A stretch of DNA of 64,000 nucleotides, taken from Caldilineaceae bacterium. Lineage in GTDB: Bacteria > Chloroflexota > Anaerolineae > Caldilineales > Caldilineaceae. Under the pieces are notes generated by a model, which saw nothing but the letters and a program-made list of their open reading frames with translations, did no database searches and was not told the DNA's origin. Below are positions 45,168 to 52,861 of this stretch, piece by piece (the first letter of the stretch is position 1; each line of letters opens with the position of its first letter). Location of the stretch: NCBI GenBank assembly GCA_026645575.1, contig JAPKMW010000014.1, positions 86,268-150,267 on the forward strand, given 5' to 3'. A program made the position numbers and the translations under genes.

Positions 45168-45848
45168 CTACCGCTGCGGCGTTGCCAACACCTCTTGCAT
45201 CGCATCATCCACATACGGATAGGCCAACCAGACTGCCGCTGCCCCAAAAAGGGCGCCGGTCAACGTGCGTAATTCCCAATTGCTTTCGCGTAGTCCCACC
45301 AGTTGTGTTAACCCATCCACTCCAATCGGCACCAGGAAGATGAGAAAGAGCCAAAGCGGCAACTGGCGTACCTGTCGGCGCACCAGCGCATAGAGCAACC
45401 CGGCGGCCAACACAGCGCCATAGATCGCCAGATCGCGTTGACAGAGGGCGGTCTTGTAGCCCAGTTCCGGGTTGCCGACAAATTGGCGGCGTTGCAAGAG
45501 ATCCAAGCCTTCCCGCATCCCATTGGCTTCCAGGTCGGGAATCAATGGCGTAGGGTTAGAACCAAAGAGGAAATAGCTGTGGTCGGGCAGTTGATGACAG
45601 GTGAAGGAGTAGAGACCATAGATCACCCGCGCCGGCGTCAACCACCCCGCTTGCATAAAAACCGGCGCGGCTAGCGGCAAGAGAAAGTAGAGCGCCCAGG
45701 CGGTATTAAAGATCGCCAACCAATGCCGGGCAATGCCATTGATCAGTCGATCCACCCCATCGGCAAAGGCGCTGCGCGGCAACGGCTCCGGTCGTTGCCG
45801 TGGTGGTGACGAGGGCGCATCGGGCGGGGGCAATGCAGAACCGGCCAT
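45168..45848 (-). CDS. DUF2085 membrane protein
   Basis: 226 residues, four or five membrane helices. Conserved DUF2085 motifs are present: YSFTCHQLPDHSYFLFG and GYKTALCQRDLAIYGA, whose Cys/His residues could bind a metal or form a redox pair. The start overlaps the stop of the DUF836 gene by one base (TGATG). Placement in an operon with a thioredoxin-fold protein, near a CcdA-like protein, hints at a redox role. Confidence 0.85.
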   Translation of the reverse strand: MAGSALPPPDAPSSPPRQRPEPLPRSAFADGVDRLINGIARHWLAIFNTAWALYFLLPLAAPVFMQAGWLTPARVIYGLYSFTCHQLPDHSYFLFGSNPTPLIPDLEANGMREGLDLLQRRQFVGNPELGYKTALCQRDLAIYGAVLAAGLLYALVRRQVRQLPLWLFLIFLVPIGVDGLTQLVGLRESNWELRTLTGALFGAAAVWLAYPYVDDAMQEVLATPQR

Positions 45849-46150
45849 CAGCGGCGCCCTTTCTGGCGGTTGTTCGCAACCAGCGCTTGGGACTGCCGTT
45901 CCTGCGCTATCTCTTTGGCGGTGCGCAGTGCACTGTAGAGACTTTGCCAGGTGTGGGGCGGGTAGAGCAGCGGATGTTCCTCAATATCGACCACCGGGAT
46001 CAGATAGCGAAAACGGGCAAAGAGTTCCGGATCTTCTTCAATATTCCGTTCAAAGAGCGCAAAGCCAAATTGATCCTGCACCGATAACAGATCGGCTTTG
46101 ACTTCTTCGCAGAGTTGGCATTCGGGTTTGCTGTAGAGTGTGATTTGCAT
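45848..46150 (-). CDS. Glutaredoxin-like DUF836 thioredoxin-fold protein
   Basis: 100 residues. ITLYSKPECQLCEEVKADL carries a CxxC active site (C-Q-L-C) after a first beta strand, and YLIPVVDIEEHPLL contains the cis-Pro loop, so the fold is that of a small thioredoxin/glutaredoxin. No signal peptide, so cytoplasmic. Lies between the CcdA-like and DUF2085 genes on the same strand; it might donate electrons to the CcdA-like protein (inference). Confidence 0.85.
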   Translation of the reverse strand: MQITLYSKPECQLCEEVKADLLSVQDQFGFALFERNIEEDPELFARFRYLIPVVDIEEHPLLYPPHTWQSLYSALRTAKEIAQERQSQALVANNRQKGRR

Positions 46151-46152
46151 GA

Positions 46153-46216
46153 GTTGGATATTGAATATTGGATATTGGATATTGGGTATTCAATCCAATA
46201 TCCAATATCCAATATC
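46153..46216. repeat. Short-period GGATATT hairpin
   Basis: TTGGATATTGGATATTGG-type units are followed by the complementary CCAATATCCAATATCC series, giving a long imperfect hairpin between the CcdA-like and DUF836 genes. A related GGATATT hairpin occurs at 56650-56733. Confidence 0.8.
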
Positions 46217-47127
46217 TATTTGTTACTGCCACTCAACGCCGCCCCACTCAAATAGCCAAGATAGGCCGGTACGAGCGGGAGGACGCAGGGGCTGATAAAG
46301 CTGATGACGCCGGCGATAAAGGCCAAGGGCGCCGCGGCGAGAAAGTTCAGACTGATGATGTCGCCGCCGGTGCCGGAAGCTACGGCCACCTGATCTTCCA
46401 GGGCAAAGACCCATTCGTTAAGAAAGAAGAAGCGGGTGGTCAAGAGCGCCAGACTATCGGTCCAGAGCAGATAGGCGACATAGAGCAGGAAGATGCCGCT
46501 GACAATACTTACCACGTTGGCGCGGCGATTGAGCCGTCGCAAGAAGCGGGTCGCACTGCTAAAAGCGGCGCCGGTGATCAGGAAGGGAATACCCAGCCCC
46601 AGGCTGTAAATGGCTAATAACCCGGCGCCTTGACCGGCGGTTGCGCTATCTTGCGCCAGAAAAAAGATGCTGGCCAGAATTGGCCCGACACAGGGCAACC
46701 AGCCGGCGCTAAAGCTTACCCCCAACAAAGCGCTGCTCAAATAACCCCACCCCCGATTGACGGTGTGCATCTCGGCAACGCGGCGCTCGGTGTAGAGTAG
46801 GGTGTTGAAAAAATCCAAAATGCCGGCCAACGCCACCGCCGCTGGATTGGTTTGCAGATCCGGTCGTTGTTGGATCTGTTGCACCAGCCAACGAAAGACC
46901 CCCATGGTCACCAGGGCAAAGATGACCAACAGGATCGCGCCAAAGCGCTGGATCGGGGCCAAATAGCTGTTGAGACTCTGCCCCAGCAACCCCGCTGCTG
47001 ACCCGATCAGGGTAAAGACAGCGCCAAAGCCGATCACAAAAGCCAGCGCATGAAGAAAGATCACCAGTCGGTTGCTTTGGCTCCGCTGGGGCAAGCTGAC
47101 AGGCTGGGGTTGCACTAATTCACTCAT
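46216..47127 (-). CDS. CcdA-like thiol-disulfide transmembrane protein, circularly permuted order
   Basis: 303 residues from ATG 47127 (AGAGGAG upstream). CcdA proteins normally begin with a helix containing SPCVLPLVPAYLGYLSG and carry a second Cys in GW(T/L)PCxGP at helix 4. Here the chain begins with what is usually helix 2 (LVIFLHALAFVIGFGAVFTLIG), has GWLPCVGP (C146), continues through helices 5-6, then a loop of about 38 residues, and ends with FIAGVISFISPCVLPLVPAYLGYLSG (C281). All six helices and both Cys are present, but helix 1 comes last. The reading frame is continuous. Normal CcdA moves electrons from cytoplasmic thioredoxin outward for cytochrome c maturation; the ccm genes next door fit that. 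Confidence 0.88.
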   Translation of the reverse strand: MSELVQPQPVSLPQRSQSNRLVIFLHALAFVIGFGAVFTLIGSAAGLLGQSLNSYLAPIQRFGAILLVIFALVTMGVFRWLVQQIQQRPDLQTNPAAVALAGILDFFNTLLYTERRVAEMHTVNRGWGYLSSALLGVSFSAGWLPCVGPILASIFFLAQDSATAGQGAGLLAIYSLGLGIPFLITGAAFSSATRFLRRLNRRANVVSIVSGIFLLYVAYLLWTDSLALLTTRFFFLNEWVFALEDQVAVASGTGGDIISLNFLAAAPLAFIAGVISFISPCVLPLVPAYLGYLSGAALSGSNK

Positions 47128-47171
47128 AACACACTCCTCTGACCATACGGCAACAATGGCTGGTAAGTGCA

Positions 47172-47325
47172 GTTTGTAACCCATAGGCGGCAAGCTACGG
47201 GGGTTCCCCGGTGTGGGAAGGGTCGTCCGTCACCTTGAAAGCTCGCTAGGCCATAATACCCCAGAGACCCTTTCCGGGTGACAGACGAGTCACTAGGGTT
47301 CCCTCAAATCCTTGCGGTTACAAAC
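47172..47325. repeat. Degenerate long inverted repeat between ccmD-like and ccdA-like genes
   Basis: Outer arms GTTTGTAACC (47172-47181) and GGTTACAAAC (47316-47325) are perfect complements. Inner portions also partly pair (TCGTCCGTCACC with GGTGACAGACGA, one mismatch). It looks like a decayed member of the intergenic hairpin elements. Confidence 0.55.
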
Positions 47326-47330
47326 CACAC

Positions 47331-47471
47331 CTACCGCATAGGGCGTTCGCGCACTTGCTCTTCGAGCGAACGCAATTCCTGTTCCAATTGCCCCTGGCGC
47401 TGGCCCAGATACACGATATAAAGCGTCACCAATAACCAGAGACCGATAAACGCGGCGGCTAAGTAAACCAT
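47331..47471 (-). CDS. ccmD: CcmD-like small heme-export membrane protein
   Basis: 46 residues: MVYLAAAFIGLWLLVTLYIV, a single N-terminal membrane helix, followed by a charged helix QGQLEQELRSLEEQVRER. This is the shape of CcmD, which couples CcmABC to CcmE. GGAGG lies about nine bases before the ATG, inside the end of ccmC. Position directly after ccmC supports the assignment; sequence alone would not. Confidence 0.8.
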   Translation of the reverse strand: MVYLAAAFIGLWLLVTLYIVYLGQRQGQLEQELRSLEEQVRERPMR

Positions 47472-47473
47472 AA

Positions 47474-48229
47474 TTATTCAACCTCCTCGCGTAGGGCGTC
47501 AACCCGATCCTGCAACCGCAACTGACGCCAGCGGAAAATGAGTAGTGCACTAAACAAGAAACAGTAACCAATCGTCGCTACCCAAAGCGTCTGCGTCATC
47601 GTCTCGCCGATATTAAAACCGCCTTGGGCCTCTGGGTTGGCGCCGTTAAAAACGACGGGATGGATGGAGCGAAACCAGCGGGCGCTGTAGTAGGTCAGCG
47701 GGACGCTCAAAAAGGCAAAGAGCGCATAGATGCTGCTAAACCGGGCGCGCGTCTGCCGGTTGTCAATGCCATTGCGGAAAAGCAGATAGGCAATGTAAAT
47801 CAGCAGCGTGAGCGTCACCGTGGTCAAGCGGGGATCCCAAGTCCAATAGGTGTTCCAGGTTGGCTTGGACCAGATCGAGCCGGCCAGTGTAGTGCTAAGG
47901 CCAAAGAGAATGCCAATCTCGACGCTCGCCTGTGCCACCCGATCCCAGTCCAAATCGCGCTTGACTAAATAAACAACACTGCCAATAACCGACATGAGAA
48001 AGGCGACCAGCGCGCCAATGACTGACCCCATGTGCATGTAAAAGATGCGTTGCGCCGCCTGTTCATCGCCGGTCAAGTTGACCGCCGGTTTGGCATAGAC
48101 GAGCGATGCCCACACGACCGCGCCCATAGCAATGACGGTCAATAGGCTGAGAATCAGCCAGCCGATGTGGTTGCTGCGCCGGGGAGTGCTGGTTGTTGTA
48201 GAAGTTGTCGAAAAAGTTGTTGTACTCAT
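47474..48229 (-). CDS. ccmC: Heme handling protein CcmC
   Basis: 251 residues from ATG 48229 (an upstream TTG at 48253 lies inside ccmB). Six membrane helices and the heme-binding Trp-rich motif WNTYWTWDPRLTT of the CcmC/CcmF/CcsA family are present, with conserved His before and after it (HMGSVIG; RSIHPVVF). CcmC loads heme onto CcmE at the outer face. Followed immediately by ccmD. AGGAAG within the end of ccmB is its likely ribosome-binding site. Confidence 0.93.
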   Translation of the reverse strand: MSTTTFSTTSTTTSTPRRSNHIGWLILSLLTVIAMGAVVWASLVYAKPAVNLTGDEQAAQRIFYMHMGSVIGALVAFLMSVIGSVVYLVKRDLDWDRVAQASVEIGILFGLSTTLAGSIWSKPTWNTYWTWDPRLTTVTLTLLIYIAYLLFRNGIDNRQTRARFSSIYALFAFLSVPLTYYSARWFRSIHPVVFNGANPEAQGGFNIGETMTQTLWVATIGYCFLFSALLIFRWRQLRLQDRVDALREEVE

Positions 48230-48237
48230 TGGTTGCT

Positions 48238-49056
48238 CTATGCTTCCTCCCAAATCAGATCAAAGACCAGGAACGCCGCCGTCAAAAAGATGAGATCAAA
48301 GCCGGTTAACATCCCCAGCCAGTTTTGAAAGTCGCTCCAATCCCGCCCGTCCAACACCTGTTCCGTTACCTTGATGCCGGCCATAAAGACGGGCGCCAGC
48401 ACCGGCAACAACAGAATGGGCAACATACTTTCCCGCGCCCGAATCGTCGCTGTCAACGCGGCAAAGAGGGTGCCGACCCCCACATAGCCAATGATGCCCA
48501 ACGCCAGCGCCACTAGAATCCAGAAGCGAAAGAGGTTGACATCAAAGATAAAGAGAATGACGGGTAACAAAACCAATGTCATCAGCAGCAAAAAGATCAA
48601 GTTGGCAAAAAACTTACCCAGATAGAGCGCCGTGCGATCGACCGGCGCCAGCAGCAGGGCCATGAGCGTCTGCCGGTCGGCCTCGGCGCTAAAGCTGCGG
48701 TTCAAGCCCAGGGTGCCGCTAAAGAGCAACACCCCCCACAGCACCCCCGGTACGACCATTGTCGGCTTTTCGATCCGCAAGTCAAACGCCATGCCAAAGA
48801 TAATCACTGCCAGGGCGCTAAAGGAAGCCATGACGACAATGATCTCTTTGGCGCGCATCTCGATCCGCAAATCTTTCGCCAGAATCTGCCAGACTTTATG
48901 CCAGTAGCCGCCAAAGCTGCGCCCGGTGCGCATGACGACCGGGGCGGTCACCAACTGCTGCATTGTCACCCCACCCGGCGCGGCGCCTACCCGTGGTTGG
49001 TTGTTCGATTCGGCTTTCGATTCGACTGCTGAAGAAACCTGTACTGAAAGACTCAT
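48238..49056 (-). CDS. ccmB: Heme ABC exporter permease CcmB
   Basis: 272 residues. An extra N-terminal segment of about 55 residues precedes the normal CcmB core (IEMRAKEIIVVMASFSALAVIIFG, then LLFSGTLGLNRSF with the conserved region facing CcmA, and six helices). Overlaps ccmA by ATGA, indicating coupled translation. With CcmA and CcmC it releases holo-CcmE. Confidence 0.93.
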   Translation of the reverse strand: MSLSVQVSSAVESKAESNNQPRVGAAPGGVTMQQLVTAPVVMRTGRSFGGYWHKVWQILAKDLRIEMRAKEIIVVMASFSALAVIIFGMAFDLRIEKPTMVVPGVLWGVLLFSGTLGLNRSFSAEADRQTLMALLLAPVDRTALYLGKFFANLIFLLLMTLVLLPVILFIFDVNLFRFWILVALALGIIGYVGVGTLFAALTATIRARESMLPILLLPVLAPVFMAGIKVTEQVLDGRDWSDFQNWLGMLTGFDLIFLTAAFLVFDLIWEEA

Positions 49057-49784
49057 GCCGTTACCGCCGGATTGCTTTCTACCATCTGAATCTGTTGCAA
49101 GGTCGCCTCATCCAGGTCGGCGACCGCACCATGATAGCTAATTGTACCACGAAGCAGCAGGGCGACCGAATTGGCCCACCCCAGCGCTCGGTCCAGGTTG
49201 TGAGTGGAAAAGAGAATGGCCCGCCGCTTGTCGCTCAGTTGTTGCAGCAAGGTCTGTAACATGAGCGCACTCTGCTGATCAAGCCCTGTATCCGGCTCAT
49301 CAAGCAGCAGCACCGGCGGATCGTGCAAAATCGCGCGCGCGATCGCCAGCCGTTGCTGCATCCCACGACTATAGGTGCGCACCAGGTCATGACGTCGGCG
49401 CCACAGATCCACGGCCCGGAGAATCGCCTCTATCCGCGCCTTGCTCTCCTGCAAATCATAGAGGTTGGCAAAAAAGGTCAGATTTTCCAACCCGCTCAGG
49501 TGATCATAGAGCAAGGGGGCATGGCTCACTAGACCGACATAGCGGCGCAACTCGGCGCCCGCCTTCGCCATTGGCACACCCCCCAGCACAATCTCGCCGC
49601 GGTCGGCTTTAAGCAAGCCGGCGATGATGCGCAACAGCGTGCTTTTGCCGGCGCCATTCGCCCCCAGCAACGCCACCACTTCGCCCTCGCCAACCGCCAG
49701 ATTGACTCCTTTCAGGATCGGTTTGGTGGCGTAGCGCTTATAAAGACTATCGACATGAATCAACGGCGGATGAGCATTTGTCAC
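49053..49784 (-). CDS. ccmA: Heme ABC exporter ATPase CcmA
   Basis: 243 residues with a complete ABC ATPase set: Walker A GANGAGKST, signature YSRGMQQRLAIARA, Walker B LLLDEPDTGLD and the switch His in STHNLD. The RGMQQR signature is usual for CcmA. First gene of ccmABCD on the - strand; ccmE lies upstream across a palindrome and terminator. Confidence 0.92.
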   Translation of the reverse strand: MTNAHPPLIHVDSLYKRYATKPILKGVNLAVGEGEVVALLGANGAGKSTLLRIIAGLLKADRGEIVLGGVPMAKAGAELRRYVGLVSHAPLLYDHLSGLENLTFFANLYDLQESKARIEAILRAVDLWRRRHDLVRTYSRGMQQRLAIARAILHDPPVLLLDEPDTGLDQQSALMLQTLLQQLSDKRRAILFSTHNLDRALGWANSVALLLRGTISYHGAVADLDEATLQQIQMVESNPAVTA

Positions 49785-49819
49785 AGAACGATTATTTTTC
49801 CCTCGCTAAAAGTGACCAG

Positions 49820-49880
49820 TTGCGCTCAATCGCTCTGCGACCGGCGCCCTACACGCCGGTCGCAGAGCGATTGAGCGCAA
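49820..49880. repeat. Long intergenic palindrome, copy 5
   Basis: Perfect 27-base arms (49820-49846 and 49854-49880) around CCCTACA. The inner core GACCGGCG-CCCTA-...CGCCGGTC is nearly the same as in copy 2 (36.7 kb), though the arm lacks the internal palindrome. It sits between ccmE and ccmA. Confidence 0.9.
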
Positions 49881-49906
49881 GCGTGGCCGTTGCCAAAAGT
49901 TCGCTA

Positions 49907-49946
49907 CGAAAAAACAAACCGGGTGCAAGCTGCTCTCCCGGTTTGT
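49907..49946 (-). terminator. Rho-independent terminator of ccmE
   Basis: Read on the - strand, ACAAACCGGG (49937-49946) and CCCGGTTTGT (49914-49923) form a 10-bp stem with a 13-base loop, followed by six T residues. It begins about 35 bases after the ccmE stop, so ccmE is transcribed separately from ccmABCD. Confidence 0.9.
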
Positions 49947-49981
49947 CAGAAATTCAAAAACAGCACACCTTGCGTCGTGAA

Positions 49982-50470
49982 TTAACGAACGGCTTCCACA
50001 AAAACCTCTTCCGGCTCTTCCTCGTAGCGGCTAGGACATTTGAGTAGCAACGTTTGCGCTGCAAAGGTGCCGTCGGGCTTCAATTCACCCTCAATAATGG
50101 CCGAGGCCGCCTGCTGAAAATTATCCGGTCGCGGCCCATAGAAAACAATCGGCAAGGTTTGGTCGCCGCTTTCATCTTGGATGGAGAACTTGAGCGTAAT
50201 CTGCTCGGCGTTCCAATCCTCGCTGCCGCCTACCACATTGCCGTTGACCCGCACTCGTTGGCCTTCAATCTGTGGGCGTTCGGCATAGAGTTCGGCCACC
50301 GTCATGTAATAGGCGCCGGTCGTCTGTGTGGCGCGCACAATCTGGAAGCCCAAATACCCGACAAAGAACAGCAACAACACCCCGCCAATAATAAATTTTT
50401 GGTTGTAGCCAACCACCCGTTTCTGCGCCAACTCTGTGGGAATGGTTGGGCGATAAACATCTTGCGCCAT
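49982..50470 (-). CDS. ccmE: Cytochrome c maturation heme chaperone CcmE, CxxxY type
   Basis: 162 residues: short cytoplasmic N-terminus, one membrane helix (28-47), then the OB-fold domain (VRVNGNVVGGS; LPIVFYG; AIIEGELKPDGTFAAQTLLLKCPSRYE). The covalent heme site is usually HxxxY; here it is C145-P-S-R-Y149, the Cys variant known from some sulfate reducers and archaea. The C-terminus is acidic. It carries heme from CcmC to the ligation machinery, whose other genes (ccmF, ccmG, ccmH) are not in this window. Confidence 0.93.
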   Translation of the reverse strand: MAQDVYRPTIPTELAQKRVVGYNQKFIIGGVLLLFFVGYLGFQIVRATQTTGAYYMTVAELYAERPQIEGQRVRVNGNVVGGSEDWNAEQITLKFSIQDESGDQTLPIVFYGPRPDNFQQAASAIIEGELKPDGTFAAQTLLLKCPSRYEEEPEEVFVEAVR

Positions 50471-50490
50471 AGCTCATTCTCTCCTTTACC

Positions 50491-50850
50491 TTATTCGGCC
50501 TGACCTGCTTCCCCAGCATCCAGGCTCTCATCGCTCTGCAAAAGCGCCTCGGCTTTCTCCGCCAACGCCGCCGGCACCAGGACAGCACTTTCGGCCAGGG
50601 TGCCGGTTGTCAAGCCAAAGATCGCGCCCAAGACTTCGCCCCGAATAATGGCGGGAATGCCGGCGCTCTCCAGCCGCCCCTTGACAATCTGCGCCTCCAT
50701 CTGGTTGGGCGCTATCCAGACAACAACCGGTTCCTGATCAACCGAACCACCTGTCGTCGCTGTTGTTCCCGTTTGCGTCGTCGCTTCGTTGGCATTCCCC
50801 GGTCGCGACCGAAACCAGCCACCAAACCCTTCGGAAAGAACTGACATCAT
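50491..50850 (-). CDS. DUF2007-like small protein
   Basis: 119 residues. After a disordered N-terminal 45 residues, VVVWIAPNQMEAQIVKGRLESAGIPAIIRGE and the following LVPAALAEKAEALLQ match DUF2007 ('putative signal transducing protein'), a small ACT-like fold of unknown role. Encoded 20 bases upstream of ccmE on the same strand, so it is likely co-transcribed with it. Confidence 0.75.
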   Translation of the reverse strand: MMSVLSEGFGGWFRSRPGNANEATTQTGTTATTGGSVDQEPVVVWIAPNQMEAQIVKGRLESAGIPAIIRGEVLGAIFGLTTGTLAESAVLVPAALAEKAEALLQSDESLDAGEAGQAE

Positions 50851-50924
50851 AAGTTATATGTGAAATTCTTCTCAATGTCAAGTTTGCCCTTCAACGCTTA
50901 CCCTTTACTAGCAAGATAGATAAG

Positions 50925-50956
50925 TAAATACCTGTCTACCTGTCTACCTGTCTACC
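50925..50956. repeat. CTACCTGT tandem repeat
   Basis: TACCTGTC is repeated about three and a half times in tandem in the gap between the DUF952 and DUF2007-like genes. No gene here. Confidence 0.8.
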
Positions 50957-50960
50957 TTCG

Positions 50961-51296
50961 CTAGTAACTAAACGGCAAAAAATCCCCGTTCGGATTGCGT
51001 GGAAAGGCAATGACATCCACAATGGCTGCCCGGTCGATGGGTCCGAAGACGTGCGGAAAGCGATGTCCATCCGCCGCCTCCCAGCGCACATCGACGGTCA
51101 GCCGTTCCGTTTCGACACACAAAATCAAAAATGGCTCGGAGATCTGCCGGTAAAACGCATTCCCCACCATCACCAACCGTTCCGGTTCACCTGTACAGTG
51201 GATAAAGCCTTCCGTCGCCAATGAGTCGGCGTGGTAGGCTCTGTCCCCTAGTTGCGCGTGCCAAGCCGCCGCCGGCAACATATGAAAAATAATCAT
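50961..51296 (-). CDS. DUF952 family protein
   Basis: 111 residues matching DUF952 over its full length: IFHMLPAAAWHAQ, SLATEGFIHCTGEPERL, ILCVETERL and FPHVFGPIDRAAIVDVIAF. The family has an ADP-ribosyl-transferase-like or glutathione-transferase-like small fold with unknown function. No operon partner is certain. Confidence 0.9.
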   Translation of the reverse strand: MIIFHMLPAAAWHAQLGDRAYHADSLATEGFIHCTGEPERLVMVGNAFYRQISEPFLILCVETERLTVDVRWEAADGHRFPHVFGPIDRAAIVDVIAFPRNPNGDFLPFSY

Positions 51297-51299
51297 CGA

Positions 51300-51391
51300 C
51301 TTAGGGTCCGTAAAAATATAACTTGAGACAGCGCTCTCTGCGAGTCCGTGACTCGCAACCGGTCAGAGCGAGTCACGGACTCGCAGAGAGC
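51300..51391. repeat. Long intergenic palindrome with conserved leader, copy 6
   Basis: Perfect 24-base arms (51333-51356 and 51368-51391) with GCGAGTC-CGT-GACTCGC inside; loop 11 bases. A leader TTAGGGTCCGTAAAAATATA (51301-51320) precedes it and matches, in reverse orientation, the flank of copy 7. It ends about 11 bases from the stop of the metallo-hydrolase gene. Confidence 0.92.
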
Positions 51392-51402
51392 CACAACGAC
51401 CC

Positions 51403-52050
51403 TTAAGCGCCCATCGCTTCCACACCGACAAAGGGGTTCGATTCCCGCTCTTCGCCAATGGTCGTTGCCGGCCCATGACCGGGGTAGACCACATAATCAT
51501 CGGGCAGGGTGAACAACTGCTCACGAATGCTTTTCAACAGGGTCGGCCCGTCGGCCAGCGGGAGATCGAAGCGGCCAATGCTGCCCTGAAAGAGCGTATC
51601 GCCACCGAAAAGTTGTTGCCCCTTGTGATCGATAAAGACGACATGGCCCGGTGCATGACCGGGCGTAAAGCGCACTGCCAGCACCTCTTCACCAAAGCGA
51701 ATTTCTTGCCCATGTTCCAAAAATTCATCGGGGTCGGCAATGGGATCCACTTCCGAATCGAGCCAAAGCCGCACCCGTTCCGGTACATCACGCAGGATCG
51801 GCAGATCCGCCGGGTGCAGACAAAAGGGCGCTTTGGTCGCTGTGCGCAGTGCATTCACGGCCAATACATGGTCAAAGTGGGCATGGGTGTTGATGATCCG
51901 CTCAATCGTCAACCCCTCCTGCTGCACCAACCGCAGGATGCCACGCGCATTGTCACCGGGGTCAATAATAACACCTTTCAACGTCCTTTCACAGCCTAAA
52001 ATATAACAATTTTCTTGCAATAACCCGACGGTGAGTCCTTTGACAATCAT
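51403..52050 (-). CDS. Metallo-beta-lactamase-fold hydrolase, glyoxalase II-like
   Basis: 215 residues. NTHAHFDHVLAVN supplies the HxHxDH metal motif; further ligands lie in FTPGHAPGHVVF, FGGDTLF and VYPGHGPATTIGEERESNPF. This GloB-like subgroup hydrolyses thioesters such as S-lactoylglutathione or related compounds. Start ATG at 52050. Divergent short repeats separate it from the HxlR gene upstream on the same strand. Confidence 0.92.
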   Translation of the reverse strand: MIVKGLTVGLLQENCYILGCERTLKGVIIDPGDNARGILRLVQQEGLTIERIINTHAHFDHVLAVNALRTATKAPFCLHPADLPILRDVPERVRLWLDSEVDPIADPDEFLEHGQEIRFGEEVLAVRFTPGHAPGHVVFIDHKGQQLFGGDTLFQGSIGRFDLPLADGPTLLKSIREQLFTLPDDYVVYPGHGPATTIGEERESNPFVGVEAMGA

Positions 52051-52175
52051 GATCCTTCTACCTGCTTATTACTGCGTTGTAATGATTCCGTTCATTGATG
52101 CAGCTTCACAAAGGGCGCCAGAGAATGTACAGAGGAAAGATTCTTGTAAATTCTCTGTGACCTCTGTGGCTCTTG

Positions 52176-52607
52176 TTACTCGTCATCGTCTTCGCAACAC
52201 TCGTGTAACCGTTCCGGTGTGCAAAGCCAGGACTGGCTCCATTTGGCGATCTCGCGAATGACGCATTGGAGTTGGCTGCCCATCTCGGTCAAGCTGTATT
52301 CAACGTGGGGTGGAATGGCGCTGATCTGTACACGGCGGATCATGCCCTCATCCTCCAACATCTTGAGTCGGCTGCTGAGTGTGCTGGGGTTGACGCCACC
52401 CAGCGCATCCTGCAATTCACAAAAGCGGCGCGACCGGTTATCGAGCAGCGTCTTCACAATCTGCAACGTCCACTTCTGGCCGATAATGCGCGCCGCCACC
52501 TCTACCGGGCAGAGCAACGGATCGACCTCTGGGCGCGTCAGGGTGGCCTCGCCATATGCTTGATAGTCGCCTGCCGGTTCCCGCCGTACTCGTTCCAAAA
52601 CGTCCAT
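52176..52607 (-). CDS. HxlR-family transcriptional regulator
   Basis: 143 residues from ATG 52607 (GAGGA about eight bases upstream). CPVEVAARIIGQKWTLQIVKTLL and FCELQDALGGVNPSTLSSRLKMLEDEGMIRR form the family's winged helix-turn-helix; it binds DNA as a dimer. Cys residues at the start (C-P-V-E), in FCEL and near the C-terminus (HECCEDDDE) could sense oxidants or electrophiles as in known HxlR members. Its own promoter contains a 14-bp palindrome, suggesting autoregulation. Confidence 0.92.
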   Translation of the reverse strand: MDVLERVRREPAGDYQAYGEATLTRPEVDPLLCPVEVAARIIGQKWTLQIVKTLLDNRSRRFCELQDALGGVNPSTLSSRLKMLEDEGMIRRVQISAIPPHVEYSLTEMGSQLQCVIREIAKWSQSWLCTPERLHECCEDDDE

Positions 52608-52706
52608 ATGCAATCCTCACTGCGTCTCTGCCACCTGCACAGGTTCTTTTGTCTCAGCTACTTTGGTGAGACAGCGATAGATAGACGCAAAACTCATCCA
52701 TTTCGT

Positions 52707-52735
52707 TATGCTATAACAAACATAGTACTATGTCA
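52707..52735 (-). promoter_or_regulatory. HxlR promoter with overlapping operator palindrome
   Basis: On the - strand, a perfect -35 TTGACA (52730-52735) is followed after 17 bases by TAGCAT (52707-52712), a fair -10. The palindrome ACATAGTACTATGT (52719-52732) lies across the -35 edge and the spacer, ideal for a dimeric HxlR repressor acting on its own gene. Confidence 0.75.
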
Positions 52736-52861
52736 AGCTGACTAAAGTAAGTAATTGGGATAGGACTTTGCCAGCGACTGTATCGATTGGTGATACCTAA
52801 GTGCCGCTTACGACCGTACACCTTCAATCGCACGTAGGTTAGTAACCCATCAACACTATAC

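Noticed and set aside
46153..46216. Possible CRISPR array (also considered at 50.9 and 61.4 kb)
   Set aside because: Units are 7-8 bases, directly adjacent with no unique spacers; no cas genes are present.
51425..51460. tRNA-like GGTTCGATTCCCG stretch
   Set aside because: It lies within the metallo-hydrolase coding sequence and no acceptor stem or D-arm surrounds it.
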